Part shown: piece after piece, positions 1 through 8,846 of the stretch
Layout of the letters: each line of letters opens with the position of its first letter
Numbering within the stretch: position 1 is the stretch's first letter
From: Candidatus Omnitrophota bacterium
GTDB taxonomy: Bacteria > Omnitrophota > Omnitrophia > Omnitrophales > Aquincolibacteriaceae
NCBI GenBank assembly: GCA_003140935.1
Contig: PLLJ01000026.1
Location: 1 to 56,572 of the forward strand
Direction of reading: 5' to 3'
Length of the DNA: 56,572 nucleotides
Translations under genes and position numbers: made by a program
Notes under the pieces: generated by a model
What the model was told of the DNA's origin: nothing
What the model saw: the letters and a program-made list of their open reading frames with translations, nothing else
The model's database searches: none

Positions 1-142
1 CGGACTCCTGTATGGAGGACAGGATAAACCCGCCCAGGCGCAAGCCTGCCTCAAGGAACACGAAAAAGAGAACCACCCCGCATAACACCAAAGTTGCTTT
101 TCGCAAGAGCGAAGTGGTCAATTCTATGAGCTTTTCTTTCAT
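1..142 (-). CDS. SGNH/TPR family protein, N-terminal fragment (cut by window edge)
   Basis: Only the first 47 codons are inside the window, reading from an ATG at 142 toward the left edge. They encode a short charged N-terminus and then one hydrophobic anchor ending in EAGLRLGGF. The DNA is almost identical, base for base, to the start of the next gene (about 1687-1828), so this is a further tandem copy of the SGNH/TPR gene. The catalytic and TPR parts lie outside the window. The ACT codon here at the position of GTG 1837 in the neighbour argues that the ATG is the conserved start of both genes. Confidence 0.75.
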   Translation of the reverse strand, partial: MKEKLIELTTSLLRKATLVLCGVVLFFVFLEAGLRLGGFILSSIQES

Positions 143-208
143 GGATTTAGTTGTACACCCTGAATTAAACAGGTAAGCGAAACGATTGCCGGCACGATGC
201 CAGTCTTG

Positions 209-1828
209 CTACTTGTTAAATACTTCTCTTAGGATCACATCCGCGATATTTTGAGCTAAAAGCTCGTTGCCTTTCTGAGTGCAATGGCCAAAATCGCCAC
301 CAAACATATCCGTAAAATACTCTTTATAGCCGGATTCCCTGACTGCTTCCTTGAATACCTGTTCGTTATCGACAAAGATAACGCCTTTATCTTTCTCGAA
401 GATCCTCTTGAGAGGCTCCACATTGCGCATCGGATACTGCACGCAAACCAGTTTGATCCCTTTTCGATCCAGGATCTCATTGAGCTTACAATAGTTATTA
501 ACTGTGATTGAATAACACACTGGCCTCAACCGGCTTGCCTCGGAATATGCTTTTGCCAGCTCCGGTTTGCCCATTTCATCGTAAAGAGACGACATGGCTC
601 TGAGTGTACGACCCTTCTCAGGATTAAGCTCTATGGCCCTCTTGAATAACTCTTCGGCTTGCGGCAATTTGCCTTGCTTTCGGCAAAGTGTCGCAAGCAA
701 AAAATAGGCATCACCGTTTTCGGGATTAAGTTCGAGAGTTTTCTTGAGAAAGTATTCCGCTTGAAAAAATTCGTCTTTAACAATGTATTGCCCCGCAAGA
801 ACAAAGAAGGCAAGCTCGTTTTTAGGATTAACTGCGATGGCTTTTTGGAGAGTGTTTTTGGCTTGGGCGAGATTACCTGTGAAATGATAAAAATTCGCTA
901 ATTGAATGTAGGCATCATCGTTTTTAGGATTAACTGCGATGGCTTTCTTAAAGGAGTCTTCGGCTTGGGAGAATTTGTCTGCGAATCGATAAAGATGCCC
1001 TAACAGGATATACACATCATCGTTTTTGGGATCAAGTTCGATGGCTTTCCTAAAGGAGTCTTCGGCTTGGGAGAATTTGCCTGCGCTTTGAAAAAGATGC
1101 CCTGACTGAATGTAGATATTGCTGCTGTTTTCAGGATTATGTCCGATAGCCTTAATGGATTCTTCTGACGATCGGAATCCAGCTTGAACTTGGTACCCTC
1201 TTCTTACATCAAGGGTTGGATCGCTCGGGGGCTCAAGATTGACAGATTTTTTAGCTGCAGTCCTCGTTTTTTCCGGTTTGGCATTTTCCCATGAAACCGA
1301 TCGGCTCGATCCATGAGTGCCTTCCCCATCGGTTTTTTTTATCATATGCATGCAGAGGATCTTGCTTAGTCGATAGACACGGCAATGTCTAAATAACCAC
1401 GCATCAGAGTCCTGGATATCTTCATAATATCTGACCCCATGATCATTGATCCCCATCATTGCAACCACCATGTTGGGATGATATTTATCAAGATGAGATG
1501 CTACTCGACTTAATATCACGGTGGTGTTCGTTGCTGACCTACCTTCATCGATGACGCTAAAACGCACCCCGATATTACGCTGGTTTAAGACCTGCTCGAG
1601 AGGCTTGGGGTAGGCTCCTTGAGTGGTAGACTCCCCTAAACAGAGAATCCGGTAAGTGCCTTTTTGTTTTATGGATCGTAAATTTTCGGACTCCTGTATG
1701 GAGGACAGGATAAACCCGCCCAGGCGCAAGCCTGCCTCAAGGAACACGAAAAAGAGAACCACCCCGCATAACACCAAAGCTGCTTTTCGCAAGAGCGAAG
1801 TTATCATTAGTAAATGCTTCCCCTTCAT
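209..1828 (-). CDS. Membrane-anchored SGNH/GDSL hydrolase with inserted TPR repeats (copy 1)
   Basis: About 539 residues. A single N-terminal membrane anchor is followed by SGNH block I (CLGESTTQG, catalytic serine in GES) and block III (MMGINDHG). A low-complexity linker and five to six 34-residue TPR units ending in KAIELDPKN-type motifs come next. The fold resumes near the C-terminus with the block V Asp/His pair (DFGHCTQKGNELL). The TPR array is therefore inserted within one SGNH domain. Family members are esterases or acyl transferases, often acting on cell-surface polymers; the substrate here is unknown. An in-frame GTG at 1837 is an alternative start, but ATG 1828 is the one conserved in the partial copy upstream. 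The 3' 270 bp are nearly identical to those of the next paralogue. Confidence 0.85.
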   Translation of the reverse strand: MKGKHLLMITSLLRKAALVLCGVVLFFVFLEAGLRLGGFILSSIQESENLRSIKQKGTYRILCLGESTTQGAYPKPLEQVLNQRNIGVRFSVIDEGRSATNTTVILSRVASHLDKYHPNMVVAMMGINDHGVRYYEDIQDSDAWLFRHCRVYRLSKILCMHMIKKTDGEGTHGSSRSVSWENAKPEKTRTAAKKSVNLEPPSDPTLDVRRGYQVQAGFRSSEESIKAIGHNPENSSNIYIQSGHLFQSAGKFSQAEDSFRKAIELDPKNDDVYILLGHLYRFADKFSQAEDSFKKAIAVNPKNDDAYIQLANFYHFTGNLAQAKNTLQKAIAVNPKNELAFFVLAGQYIVKDEFFQAEYFLKKTLELNPENGDAYFLLATLCRKQGKLPQAEELFKRAIELNPEKGRTLRAMSSLYDEMGKPELAKAYSEASRLRPVCYSITVNNYCKLNEILDRKGIKLVCVQYPMRNVEPLKRIFEKDKGVIFVDNEQVFKEAVRESGYKEYFTDMFGGDFGHCTQKGNELLAQNIADVILREVFNK

Positions 1829-1882
1829 GGATTTCACTGTGTGCCCTGAATTGAACCCGCAATCGGAACGATGCCAGTCTTG

Positions 1883-3976
1883 CTATTTGTTAAATACTTC
1901 TCTTAGGATCACATCCGCGATATTTTGAGCTAAAAGCTCGTTGCCTTTCTGAGTGCAATGGCCAAAGTCGCCGGCAAACATATCCTTAAAATACTCTTTA
2001 TAGCCGGATTGCTTGACTGCTTCCTTGAATACCTGTTCGTTATCGACAAAGATAACGCCTTCATCTTTCTCGAAGATCCTCTTGAGAGACTCCACATTGC
2101 GCATCGGATACTGCACACAAACAAGCTTGATCCCTTTTTTGTCTAGGATTTTTTTTAGTTTCCGGTAGCTATCCACGGTAGCCGCGGCATTACCTTCGGA
2201 TTCCAACTGAGTGGCCTTTTGAGTATATTCTTTTACTAGCTCCGGTTTGCCGGTTTCCTTGTATAACGATGCCATTGCACTAAGCGCTCGCTCGTTTTTA
2301 GGATTGATCTCGAGGGCTTTTTTGAATGCACTTTCGGCCGGGTGGATTTTGCCTTGCGCTTGATAAGCCTCTCCTAATTTATGAAAAAGAAAATCATTTT
2401 CCGGATTAAGCTCGATGGCTTTCTTGAAGGCGTCTTCGGCTTTGGGCAAATCGCGTCGATCTCGGTAAAGCTGTCCCAATTCAAGGTAGGCCTGCTCATT
2501 TTTAGGATTAATCTCGATCGTTTTTTTCATAAGGTCTTCGAATTGGGAGAATTTGTGTTGGATCATATAGACCCGTGCCAAGTCAAAATAAGTGTTGGTA
2601 TCCTTAGGATCAAGCTCAATGGCTTTCTTGAATAAGTCTTCTGCCTGGGACAATTTGTCTTGAGCTCGATAAAGCTGCCCTAATCCAACATAGGCGTGAT
2701 TGTTTTCAGGATTAAGCTCAATAATTTTCTTGAAGGTGTCTTCAGCCTGAGGAAATTTGCCTTGCACTAGATAAAGTCGCCCTAGTCCTTCCCAGTTATT
2801 TTCGTTTTTCGGATCGATCTCAAGAGCTTTCTCGAAGTTGTTTTCGGCTTGAGAAAATTTGCCTTGATCTCGATAAAGCCACCCTAATCCGACGTAGGAT
2901 CTATCGTTTTTAGGATCGATCTCGAGGGCCTTCTTGAAGGCGTCTTCGGCTTGAGAGAATTTGCCTTGATCTCGATAAAGCCATCCGAATTCAAAGTAGA
3001 GGCCAGCGTCTTTAGGATTAAACTCGTGTGCTGTCTTGAAAGAGTCTTCAGCCTCCGAGAGCTTGCCGCACTTTTTATAGATCCGTCCTAAGCCATAATA
3101 GGCATTGCCGGCATTAGTGCCTTTAGGATCAAACTCAATAACTTTTTTGAAAGCGTCTTCGGCTTGAGAGAATTTGCCCTGATTCAGATAAAGCCATCCG
3201 AGTTCCATGTTGGTATTACTGTATTCAGGATCGAGCCTCGCATCTTTCCGTAAAAGTTTTTTGGCCCCAGAAAACCTGGGGTCTGATCCAGGGCTTCTTT
3301 TTTCGCTTTCAGAATCTGCCCTCGTAACTTTTTCTGCGGACATTTCGTTCGCAAATGCTGTTTTTTCAGCAACCGTCCATGTTCCTTTTGGCTTGGCTTT
3401 CCTCGTTGAATCCGATCTGCTTAACCCATAGATATCCTCCTGTTTGATCTTCTTTAAAAGATGCATAAAAAGGATACGAACGAATCGATAGACCCGGCAA
3501 TGTCTAAAGAACCAAGTGTTGGATTCCGGTATGTCTTGGTAATATCGGATACCTTGATCATTATTTCCCATCATCGCAACCACCATATCGGGATGATGCT
3601 CGTCCAAATAAGTTTCAACTACTTTTAATATAGCAGGGGTATCGGTGCCCGTTCTGCCCTTGTCAATGACGCTAAAACGTATCCCGATATTACGCCGGTT
3701 CAAAGCTTCTTCGAGAAACTTGGGATATTGTCCCTCAGTGGTAGACTCCCCCAAACAGAGAATACGATAGGCGTTTTTTTGTTTTAGGGATTGGGAATTC
3801 CCATATTCCCGTATCGATAATAGAACAAACCCGCCCAGGCGCAAACCTGCCTCAAGAAACACGAAAAATAGAACCACCCCGAATAATACCAGAGCTGCTT
3901 TTCGCAAGAACGAGGTTGTTATTGGCACGAGCTTTTCCTTATCGATTTTGTTACACGCCCCAAACCAAACTTTCAC
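1883..3976 (-). CDS. Membrane-anchored SGNH/GDSL hydrolase with inserted TPR repeats (copy 2)
   Basis: A 697-residue paralogue of the previous gene, 55 bp upstream of it in the same direction. It has the same anchor (VLFGVVLFFVFLEAGLRLGG), GES serine motif (CLGESTTEG), GNND-type block III (MMGNNDQG) and C-terminal DFGHCTQKG. About ten TPR units lie between them, roughly twice as many as in copy 1. Most units carry the phrase QGKFSQAEDAFKKA, so the array probably grew by internal duplication. The start is the GTG at 3976. The ATG used by the partial copy at 142 has been lost here (ATCGATAAG in place of ATGAAA), so the N-terminus is about 12 residues longer. An extracytoplasmic location anchored to the inner membrane is likely. 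Confidence 0.85.
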   Translation of the reverse strand: MKVWFGACNKIDKEKLVPITTSFLRKAALVLFGVVLFFVFLEAGLRLGGFVLLSIREYGNSQSLKQKNAYRILCLGESTTEGQYPKFLEEALNRRNIGIRFSVIDKGRTGTDTPAILKVVETYLDEHHPDMVVAMMGNNDQGIRYYQDIPESNTWFFRHCRVYRFVRILFMHLLKKIKQEDIYGLSRSDSTRKAKPKGTWTVAEKTAFANEMSAEKVTRADSESEKRSPGSDPRFSGAKKLLRKDARLDPEYSNTNMELGWLYLNQGKFSQAEDAFKKVIEFDPKGTNAGNAYYGLGRIYKKCGKLSEAEDSFKTAHEFNPKDAGLYFEFGWLYRDQGKFSQAEDAFKKALEIDPKNDRSYVGLGWLYRDQGKFSQAENNFEKALEIDPKNENNWEGLGRLYLVQGKFPQAEDTFKKIIELNPENNHAYVGLGQLYRAQDKLSQAEDLFKKAIELDPKDTNTYFDLARVYMIQHKFSQFEDLMKKTIEINPKNEQAYLELGQLYRDRRDLPKAEDAFKKAIELNPENDFLFHKLGEAYQAQGKIHPAESAFKKALEINPKNERALSAMASLYKETGKPELVKEYTQKATQLESEGNAAATVDSYRKLKKILDKKGIKLVCVQYPMRNVESLKRIFEKDEGVIFVDNEQVFKEAVKQSGYKEYFKDMFAGDFGHCTQKGNELLAQNIADVILREVFNK

Positions 3977-4031
3977 GGGTTTACGCCATCGAATGACGGT
4001 GGGCTATATAAATGTCATCCCAGCGCGTTCA

Positions 4032-4922
4032 TCACATGTGCCGTCGAACCCAGTCCGAGGAACGTTCGGCCGAAGAACGGTAGACAATCGAGGCGATGAT
4101 CTTCTTCAGGGTTTGACGCAGGATCTTCACGAAAAGTGACTGGGACCTGAAATCCGCGGGTGCGAAATGTTCCGCGCGGTGCTCCGCCACCATAGCCTTC
4201 ACGGCACGAGGCACTCGCCTCGCCGGATCATAAACCGCAATGGCATTGCCCCCGGCTTTCTGGGTCACCGTCATGGAAGGGACATCCGTGATCCCGTCGC
4301 CGACATAGATCATATTGCGGAAAGGAATGCGACGCTCCCTCTCCGGCATATGTTCGTTGATACTTTCACTGAGCTTGAGTTTGCCTTTGTTGATGCGGAA
4401 AAGGAATTGTGTCTTATTCGTGTCGTTGATGACAAGCTTGGGGAAAATGGGGCGCCCTCTCTGAAAATCATATTCGCACGCATAGATCTTTTTGAAATAC
4501 TTCCGGATACTGACGCCATCGAGGATCTCTTGAAGCCCGCTTGAGATGATATAATGTTCGAGAGTGATCCCCGTCTCATGAACTTCCGGAAGCGACCGGA
4601 GGAACTCATTCAGCTGATCGAAATAACCCTCGTTAACGCCGGGATAGTAAGGTACCTGTTTGGCTAATTCCCGCAGTTTATGCTTTGTAAGCGGGCGCTT
4701 TTTAAAAACGGGATCATCGATCAAGAGCTTTAAGTAGGCGAGGGTTTTCTCATAACCTTTGCGGGTCACCATCGACTGAGATTTCGCCCAAAACTTCTTT
4801 TTATCGATCCCATACGCCTTGAAGATCGTTTCTTCCTGCATGTTTCCGGGCGAAAGCGTCCCGTCAAAATCGTAGACGATGGCGATAATGTTTTGCGCGT
4901 TTTTTTCAGATTCTTTTGACAT
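4032..4922 (-). CDS. HAD-superfamily phosphatase
   Basis: About 296 residues. Motif I is YDFDGTLSPG (nucleophile Asp plus general acid Asp) near residue 18. The motif IV region is YVGDGITDVPSM near residue 220, giving the acidic magnesium site of a HAD phosphatase. Between them lies an alpha-helical cap of about 110 residues. This resembles the phosphoserine-phosphatase-like branch; the substrate cannot be read from sequence. I chose ATG 4922 over the upstream TTG at 4970 because AGGTGAGG sits nine bases before it. The gene stands alone: 55 bp separate it from the SGNH/TPR gene downstream and 146 bp from oligoribonuclease upstream. Confidence 0.8.
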   Translation of the reverse strand: MSKESEKNAQNIIAIVYDFDGTLSPGNMQEETIFKAYGIDKKKFWAKSQSMVTRKGYEKTLAYLKLLIDDPVFKKRPLTKHKLRELAKQVPYYPGVNEGYFDQLNEFLRSLPEVHETGITLEHYIISSGLQEILDGVSIRKYFKKIYACEYDFQRGRPIFPKLVINDTNKTQFLFRINKGKLKLSESINEHMPERERRIPFRNMIYVGDGITDVPSMTVTQKAGGNAIAVYDPARRVPRAVKAMVAEHRAEHFAPADFRSQSLFVKILRQTLKKIIASIVYRSSAERSSDWVRRHM

Positions 4923-5068
4923 CGCGGAGAGCCTCACCTGCCAAGGCCTGATCCAAAAGGCTCGTGACAACCTTTTCGCAGATCAGGCCTGCAATATACA
5001 TAATCCGGATTAATACTCCTTGGGCTATTAACGGCCCTTCGACGTATTTTTTGAACTTCAAGAACGCG

Positions 5069-5614
5069 CTATTTAAAGTACCGCTCCCGGTAGAACTTAA
5101 GCTCCGAGATCGATTCCCGGATATCGGACAACGCGCGGTGCGATTTCCCCTTCGGCGGCTCCTTGTCCTTCGGATACCATCGTGCGATGAGCGCCTTGAG
5201 AGAACTCACATCCACATGCCGGTAATGAAGGTACCCATCGATCTTCGGCATGTATTTCAGAAGGAACCTCCGGTCGTGATGGACAGAATTACCGCAGAGC
5301 GGCGCTTTCTTGGGCTTACAATATTCCTGGATGATCTCCAAGGTCAATTGCTCGGCTTTTCTAACCGTCATGGTCGACGTCTTGACCGCTTCGATAAGAC
5401 CCGACTTGGCGTGATGCTCCTGGTTCCATTCATCCATCCCTTTGAGAACGTTCGAGGGTTGATGAATTACAAGGTCAGGACCTTCCGCTAAAATATTCAG
5501 ATTCCCGTCCGTAATGATCGTGGCGATCTCAAGGATTTTATCTTTTTCCGGGTCCAGCCCCGTCATTTCCATGTCGATCCAAACCATATTGTTACGATGG
5601 ATTTTCTGGATCAT
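5069..5614 (-). CDS. orn: Oligoribonuclease
   Basis: 181 residues, the usual length for the family. It is a DEDDh 3'-5' exonuclease that finishes RNA decay by cutting two- to five-base fragments to mononucleotides in the cytoplasm. ExoI motif is WIDMEMTGLD, ExoII lies around CGNSVHHDRRFL, and ExoIII contains SHRALSDIRESI with the catalytic His and Asp. The start is ATG 5614, with AAGGA five bases upstream inside the end of the preceding gene. That gene stops at 5616, so the two are almost certainly translated from one mRNA. Confidence 0.93.
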   Translation of the reverse strand: MIQKIHRNNMVWIDMEMTGLDPEKDKILEIATIITDGNLNILAEGPDLVIHQPSNVLKGMDEWNQEHHAKSGLIEAVKTSTMTVRKAEQLTLEIIQEYCKPKKAPLCGNSVHHDRRFLLKYMPKIDGYLHYRHVDVSSLKALIARWYPKDKEPPKGKSHRALSDIRESISELKFYRERYFK

Positions 5615-5615
5615 G

Positions 5616-6173
5616 CTATTCCTTCTTTCTCGCATCCGCGACGTGAAGATCTTTGTAGGTGTAAAAAAAATTGTCGAAGTTCGTTTCAAAAACGACCTTG
5701 AGAGCTTCGCTTACATGCATCATGAAATGGAATCCCGCGTTGAGTGCCCCGGCGTCATCTTCTCCGGGTTTCACGATGGCCTCAAGCCCCAACTTATGGA
5801 AAAGGTGCACGAGAACACCCAAGACCGGCGACTGTTCCTTATTCGCATTCGAAGCATAAAGGCTTTCGCTAAAACGCGTCGCATCCTCGAGGGACTTTGG
5901 CGACTCGAAAAGGCCCATCACCTCTTTGAAATAGAGGTTCCTCAGATCCTTATCCTCGATCCGGTGATGCGCGCAACAGCCGACCCAAAAAACACATCCT
6001 AAAGCCAGCTTGGCGGGCACATACTCCCGGCAAAAGGCCCCAAATGCGGAGCTCTTGAGCTTGGGTTCCAGGGCGCAAAACTCACGGTAAATAAGATCAT
6101 GACCCTCGCTCTCCAATACGAGATCGATCAATGCCTTCGCACATTTTTGCAACGTTTGTGTCCCCATTTTCAT
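5616..6173 (-). CDS. Conserved-looking hypothetical protein upstream of orn
   Basis: About 185 residues from ATG 6173, with GGAG ten bases upstream; a TTG at 6191 is an alternative. I do not recognise the family. The protein looks soluble and mixed alpha-helical, with Cys and His residues around GCVFWVGCCAHHRIEDKD that could bind a metal, though no standard zinc pattern is present. Its stop codon lies one base before the oligoribonuclease start, with the orn ribosome-binding site inside its last codons. That makes a two-gene operon and hints at a link to nucleotide or RNA metabolism, which is only guilt by association. Confidence 0.6.
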   Translation of the reverse strand: MKMGTQTLQKCAKALIDLVLESEGHDLIYREFCALEPKLKSSAFGAFCREYVPAKLALGCVFWVGCCAHHRIEDKDLRNLYFKEVMGLFESPKSLEDATRFSESLYASNANKEQSPVLGVLVHLFHKLGLEAIVKPGEDDAGALNAGFHFMMHVSEALKVVFETNFDNFFYTYKDLHVADARKKE

Positions 6174-6305
6174 AATAAGAAAGCTCCACAACTCAATTTG
6201 GGGCTATCCTATCAAGACACAGCATGACTTGCAAGACGCGAAATGTGTTTTTCAGCGTTAATTCATCAAGGCTTTTGCCGTTTCTATGGTATAAAGGACA
6301 TTCTT

Positions 6306-7145
6306 ATGGCCCGACGAAGATTTTTTAAATTCAAACTGACCAAAAAACAGAAAAGAAGATTGATGTCTTTTCTGGTTTTGGGACTTTGTGTCTGGGGCGG
6401 TTTTTTGTTCCTTTTCCATCCCGCCCGGCCCGGGGCCCACAAAGCTCTAAGAACCCTTTTCCATCGTCAGACCGGCCATCCCAAGATCACTTTTGTGATC
6501 GATGATATCGGGAATCACGACCGATGCAATGCCCAGCTAAAATCTCTCGGTGACACGGTCACCTACGCTATTTTGCCCTTGCTTCCCTATTCACAGTACT
6601 ACGGGAATCTGAGCCGGCAAACAGGCGCCGAGGTCATCCTCCATCTGCCCCTGGATACCATGCAGGACAAGATCCCGGGACGCGGACTCATCGTGGGCAC
6701 CATGAGTCAAAGCGATATTTTGGACATACTCGCCCGCGACCTGGATTCGGTACCCAATTATGTGGGCGTGAATAATCACATGGGTTCGCGCGGCACCACG
6801 GACCGGGAAATGATGACTGTGATTCTAAAAGAGTTGAAGCGGCGTGGGCTCTTTTTCCTGGACAGCTACACCACGCCGGAATCTGTGTTGCCTTCGGTCG
6901 GCCGGGAGATAGGGATCCCTATCTTGGCCCGAGGCGTTTTCCTGGATAACGAAGATTCAAAACCCGCAATCCGCGCTGAGCTTAACCACCTGAGAACCGT
7001 CGCGCGGGAGAAAGGCAACGCCATCGCTATCGGTCATTACCGTGCGAAAACACTCGAAGTCCTGGCTAAAGAGATCCCCCAGTTTGAAAAGGAAGGATTT
7101 GAGATCATTACGCTGAAGGAAATGCTGAAAGTGCAGAGGGACTAG
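6306..7145 (+). CDS. Divergent polysaccharide deacetylase family protein (YibQ-like)
   Basis: 279 residues. A very basic N-terminus (MARRRFFKFKLTKKQKRR) leads into one signal-anchor helix, so the enzyme domain should be extracytoplasmic. The core has the features of the divergent deacetylase family: ITFVIDDIGN near residue 60, an LHLPLDTM strand, NNHMGSR (metal-ligand histidine region), FFLDSYTT, and an IAIGHYR motif near the C-terminus. Members are thought to act on cell-wall or surface glycans, but the activity is poorly proven. ATG 6306 has AAAGGA seven bases upstream. The TAG stop lies inside the CTAG that opens the repeat at 7142, and the gene converges on miaB. Confidence 0.82.
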   Translation: MARRRFFKFKLTKKQKRRLMSFLVLGLCVWGGFLFLFHPARPGAHKALRTLFHRQTGHPKITFVIDDIGNHDRCNAQLKSLGDTVTYAILPLLPYSQYYGNLSRQTGAEVILHLPLDTMQDKIPGRGLIVGTMSQSDILDILARDLDSVPNYVGVNNHMGSRGTTDREMMTVILKELKRRGLFFLDSYTTPESVLPSVGREIGIPILARGVFLDNEDSKPAIRAELNHLRTVAREKGNAIAIGHYRAKTLEVLAKEIPQFEKEGFEIITLKEMLKVQRD

Positions 7146-7222
7146 CACTGCGTTACTATTAATTTTATGGGTTCGCAGTGCTGTACCGTTGACCCATAAA
7201 AATAAATGGCGAACGGGGCTAG
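7142..7222 (+). repeat. CTAG-bounded 81-bp inverted-repeat element, copy 1
   Basis: An 81-bp unit starting CTAGCACTGCGTT and ending GAACGGGGCTAG. A second copy of 84 bp lies at 16081-16164 in opposite orientation. The shared internal block TGTACCGTTGACCC is followed by an A-rich stretch. Within this copy GCACTGCG (7146-7153) pairs with CGCAGTGC (7174-7181), and TTATGGGT pairs with ACCCATAA. The left CTAG contains the stop of the deacetylase gene and the right CTAG contains the stop of miaB. It looks like a non-autonomous mobile element or REP-like unit. CTAG ends would fit the target preference of IS5-type transposases, but no transposase is present. Confidence 0.75.
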
Positions 7223-8727
7223 ACAATCTTGGCGCGAAAAGTCTCGTGATGCAGGCCGGTCAATTCCATCCGGACAAATCGTCCCGCGTAGTCCTCTTCC
7301 GCTTCAAAAAGCACGCGCCGGTCTTGATCCATGCGTCCCACCTGCTCCCTGGGATTTTCGACGTTACGTCCTTCCACGAAAATCATGCGTGTTTTTCCGA
7401 GTAATGCCCGGCTCTTCTCTTCGGTGATCTTTCTTTGGACCATGATCAATTCCTGATTTCGCGAAGCCTTGAGACCGAACGGAACGTCATCCGGAAGCAG
7501 GGCCGCAGGCGTTCGCGGCCGTAGGGAATATTTGTAGATAAATGCGCTATCGAACCGTATCTCCTCGAGCGCACGCCGTGTCGCGCGATGGTCTTCTTCC
7601 GTTTCCCCGGAAAATCCCACGATGATGTCGGTGGTGATCGAAATCTCCGGTACGAGCTCCCGCAGTCTGTCGATCTTTGCCTTGTATTCCGCGTAAGTAT
7701 GAAGCCGTTTCATCCGTTTGAGCATACGGTCAGAACCCGATTGCAACGGCAGATGGAACCGACGGCCGATCTTGGGATTCCGCGCAATCACTTGAAAAAG
7801 TTCTTCCGTTGCGTCCTGCGGGTGCGAGGTCGTGAATGAAAGCCGCTCTAACCCCTCAATGCCGCAAAGAAGTTCGAGCAATTCCGGAAACGTTCGTGTC
7901 CCGTGTTCCGTGTCCGGTGTCCCGCAATACGAATTCACATTCTGTCCCAGGAGCGTGATCCATTTCACCCCATCCGCCACCAAACGCTCGGCCTCGCGGA
8001 ACACCTCCCCCGCAGGCATCGAAACTTCGCTTCCGCGCGTCAGCGGAACGATGCAGAACGTGCAGACCTTATCGCAACCGGTCATGATCGGGAGCCACGC
8101 GTGGAAACCGCTCGTGCGCTTCGTGGTTTCGCTGTATTCGATCGAGATGCCATCCTGTTTGATACGGGCGATTCTCGTAGCGGGCTGTTTCTGGGCCCTC
8201 ACGTGATCGTCCTCGCGCACGGGCGCGAGGGCAGCCTGCTTGCGCGCCTCGAACACTTGACGGATCATTTCCGGAAGCTCTTTCACGTGGCGCGTCCCGA
8301 CCATCAGATCCAGATACGGGAATCTCTTAAAAAGCTTTTCCCGGTGTTCCTCGACCATACAACCCATGAGACCGATGATAAGCTCCGGCCGATCTTTCTT
8401 TTCAACTCCCATCATTCCGAGCCGCCCCCAAACACGCTCCTCGGCGTGGTCCCGAACGGAGCACGTATTCATGAGAACAATGTCGGGTCGTAGAGGCTTA
8501 TCAAAGGCCTCACGACCCGTACTTGGCACATTGGATGACAAGTACGGCGTACGCTTTTTTGTCCACACGTCCGTGTCGTCGTTATCGAGAATCACCTCGA
8601 ACCCTGCTTTTTCCAGTATCCCCGCCGCCACCTGACTGTCGTAGGTGTTCATCTGACATCCGAAGGTGCGTAACAACACACGCTGTCTGCATTTGCCCTG
8701 ACTGCTTGCTCCGTCTGATGGTACCAC
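7219..8727 (-). CDS. miaB: tRNA-2-methylthio-N6-dimethylallyladenosine synthase (MiaB)
   Basis: 502 residues. This radical SAM methylthiotransferase adds a 2-methylthio group to i6A37 of tRNAs reading UNN codons; MiaA, also in this window, makes the i6A. The N-terminal cluster cysteines are in TFGCQMN, NTCSVR and GLMGCMVEE. The radical SAM cluster is CDKVCTFC, and a TRAM-like C-terminal domain follows. The start is GTG 8727, with GGAGG nine bases upstream. Oddly, about 30 extra residues sit between ILDNDD and DIVLMNTCSVR, encoded by palindromic DNA at 8484-8546. The loop after GQNVNSYC is encoded by a short GGACACGGAACACGG-like repeat. Neither disrupts a catalytic motif. Confidence 0.95.
   Translation of the reverse strand: MVPSDGASSQGKCRQRVLLRTFGCQMNTYDSQVAAGILEKAGFEVILDNDDTDVWTKKRTPYLSSNVPSTGREAFDKPLRPDIVLMNTCSVRDHAEERVWGRLGMMGVEKKDRPELIIGLMGCMVEEHREKLFKRFPYLDLMVGTRHVKELPEMIRQVFEARKQAALAPVREDDHVRAQKQPATRIARIKQDGISIEYSETTKRTSGFHAWLPIMTGCDKVCTFCIVPLTRGSEVSMPAGEVFREAERLVADGVKWITLLGQNVNSYCGTPDTEHGTRTFPELLELLCGIEGLERLSFTTSHPQDATEELFQVIARNPKIGRRFHLPLQSGSDRMLKRMKRLHTYAEYKAKIDRLRELVPEISITTDIIVGFSGETEEDHRATRRALEEIRFDSAFIYKYSLRPRTPAALLPDDVPFGLKASRNQELIMVQRKITEEKSRALLGKTRMIFVEGRNVENPREQVGRMDQDRRVLFEAEEDYAGRFVRMELTGLHHETFRAKIV
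8484..8546. repeat. Palindromic insertion inside miaB
   Basis: Two nested hairpins in the coding sequence. CGGGTCGT (8484-8491) pairs with ACGACCCG (8512-8519), continued inward by GAGGC (8493-8497) with GCCTC (8507-8511). Next to it CGTACTTG (8518-8525) pairs with CAAGTACG (8539-8546). Together they lie in the segment for the extra residues around SSNVPSTGREAFDKPLRP, which ordinary MiaB proteins lack. The reading frame is kept. The layout recalls the palindromic elements found inside Rickettsia genes, though the sequence family is different as far as I can tell. Confidence 0.6.
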
Positions 8728-8846
8728 TTTACCTTACCTCCGCTCCCTCATAGTGACACTTAAAGAGGTTGTTCCTTTTTTGACTGAACCTGCTGCGAAT
8801 CCATCATCAGATCCACGACCATTCGTTCCATCTCCGCACACAACCA

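Noticed and set aside
209..3976. Regular spaced DNA repeats in the SGNH/TPR genes as a CRISPR array
   Set aside because: The roughly 102-bp period is the DNA of 34-residue TPR units in an open frame; there are no constant repeats with unique spacers and no cas genes.
7142..7222. Idea that the CTAG repeat is an integron attC site
   Set aside because: The GTT and AAC words point the wrong way for the attC core, and no integrase or cassette array is present.
7206..7427. Frame starting at the ATG inside CTAG repeat copy 1
   Set aside because: It reads antisense into miaB with no protein-like features. Only the ATG in copy 2 leads into a real gene.
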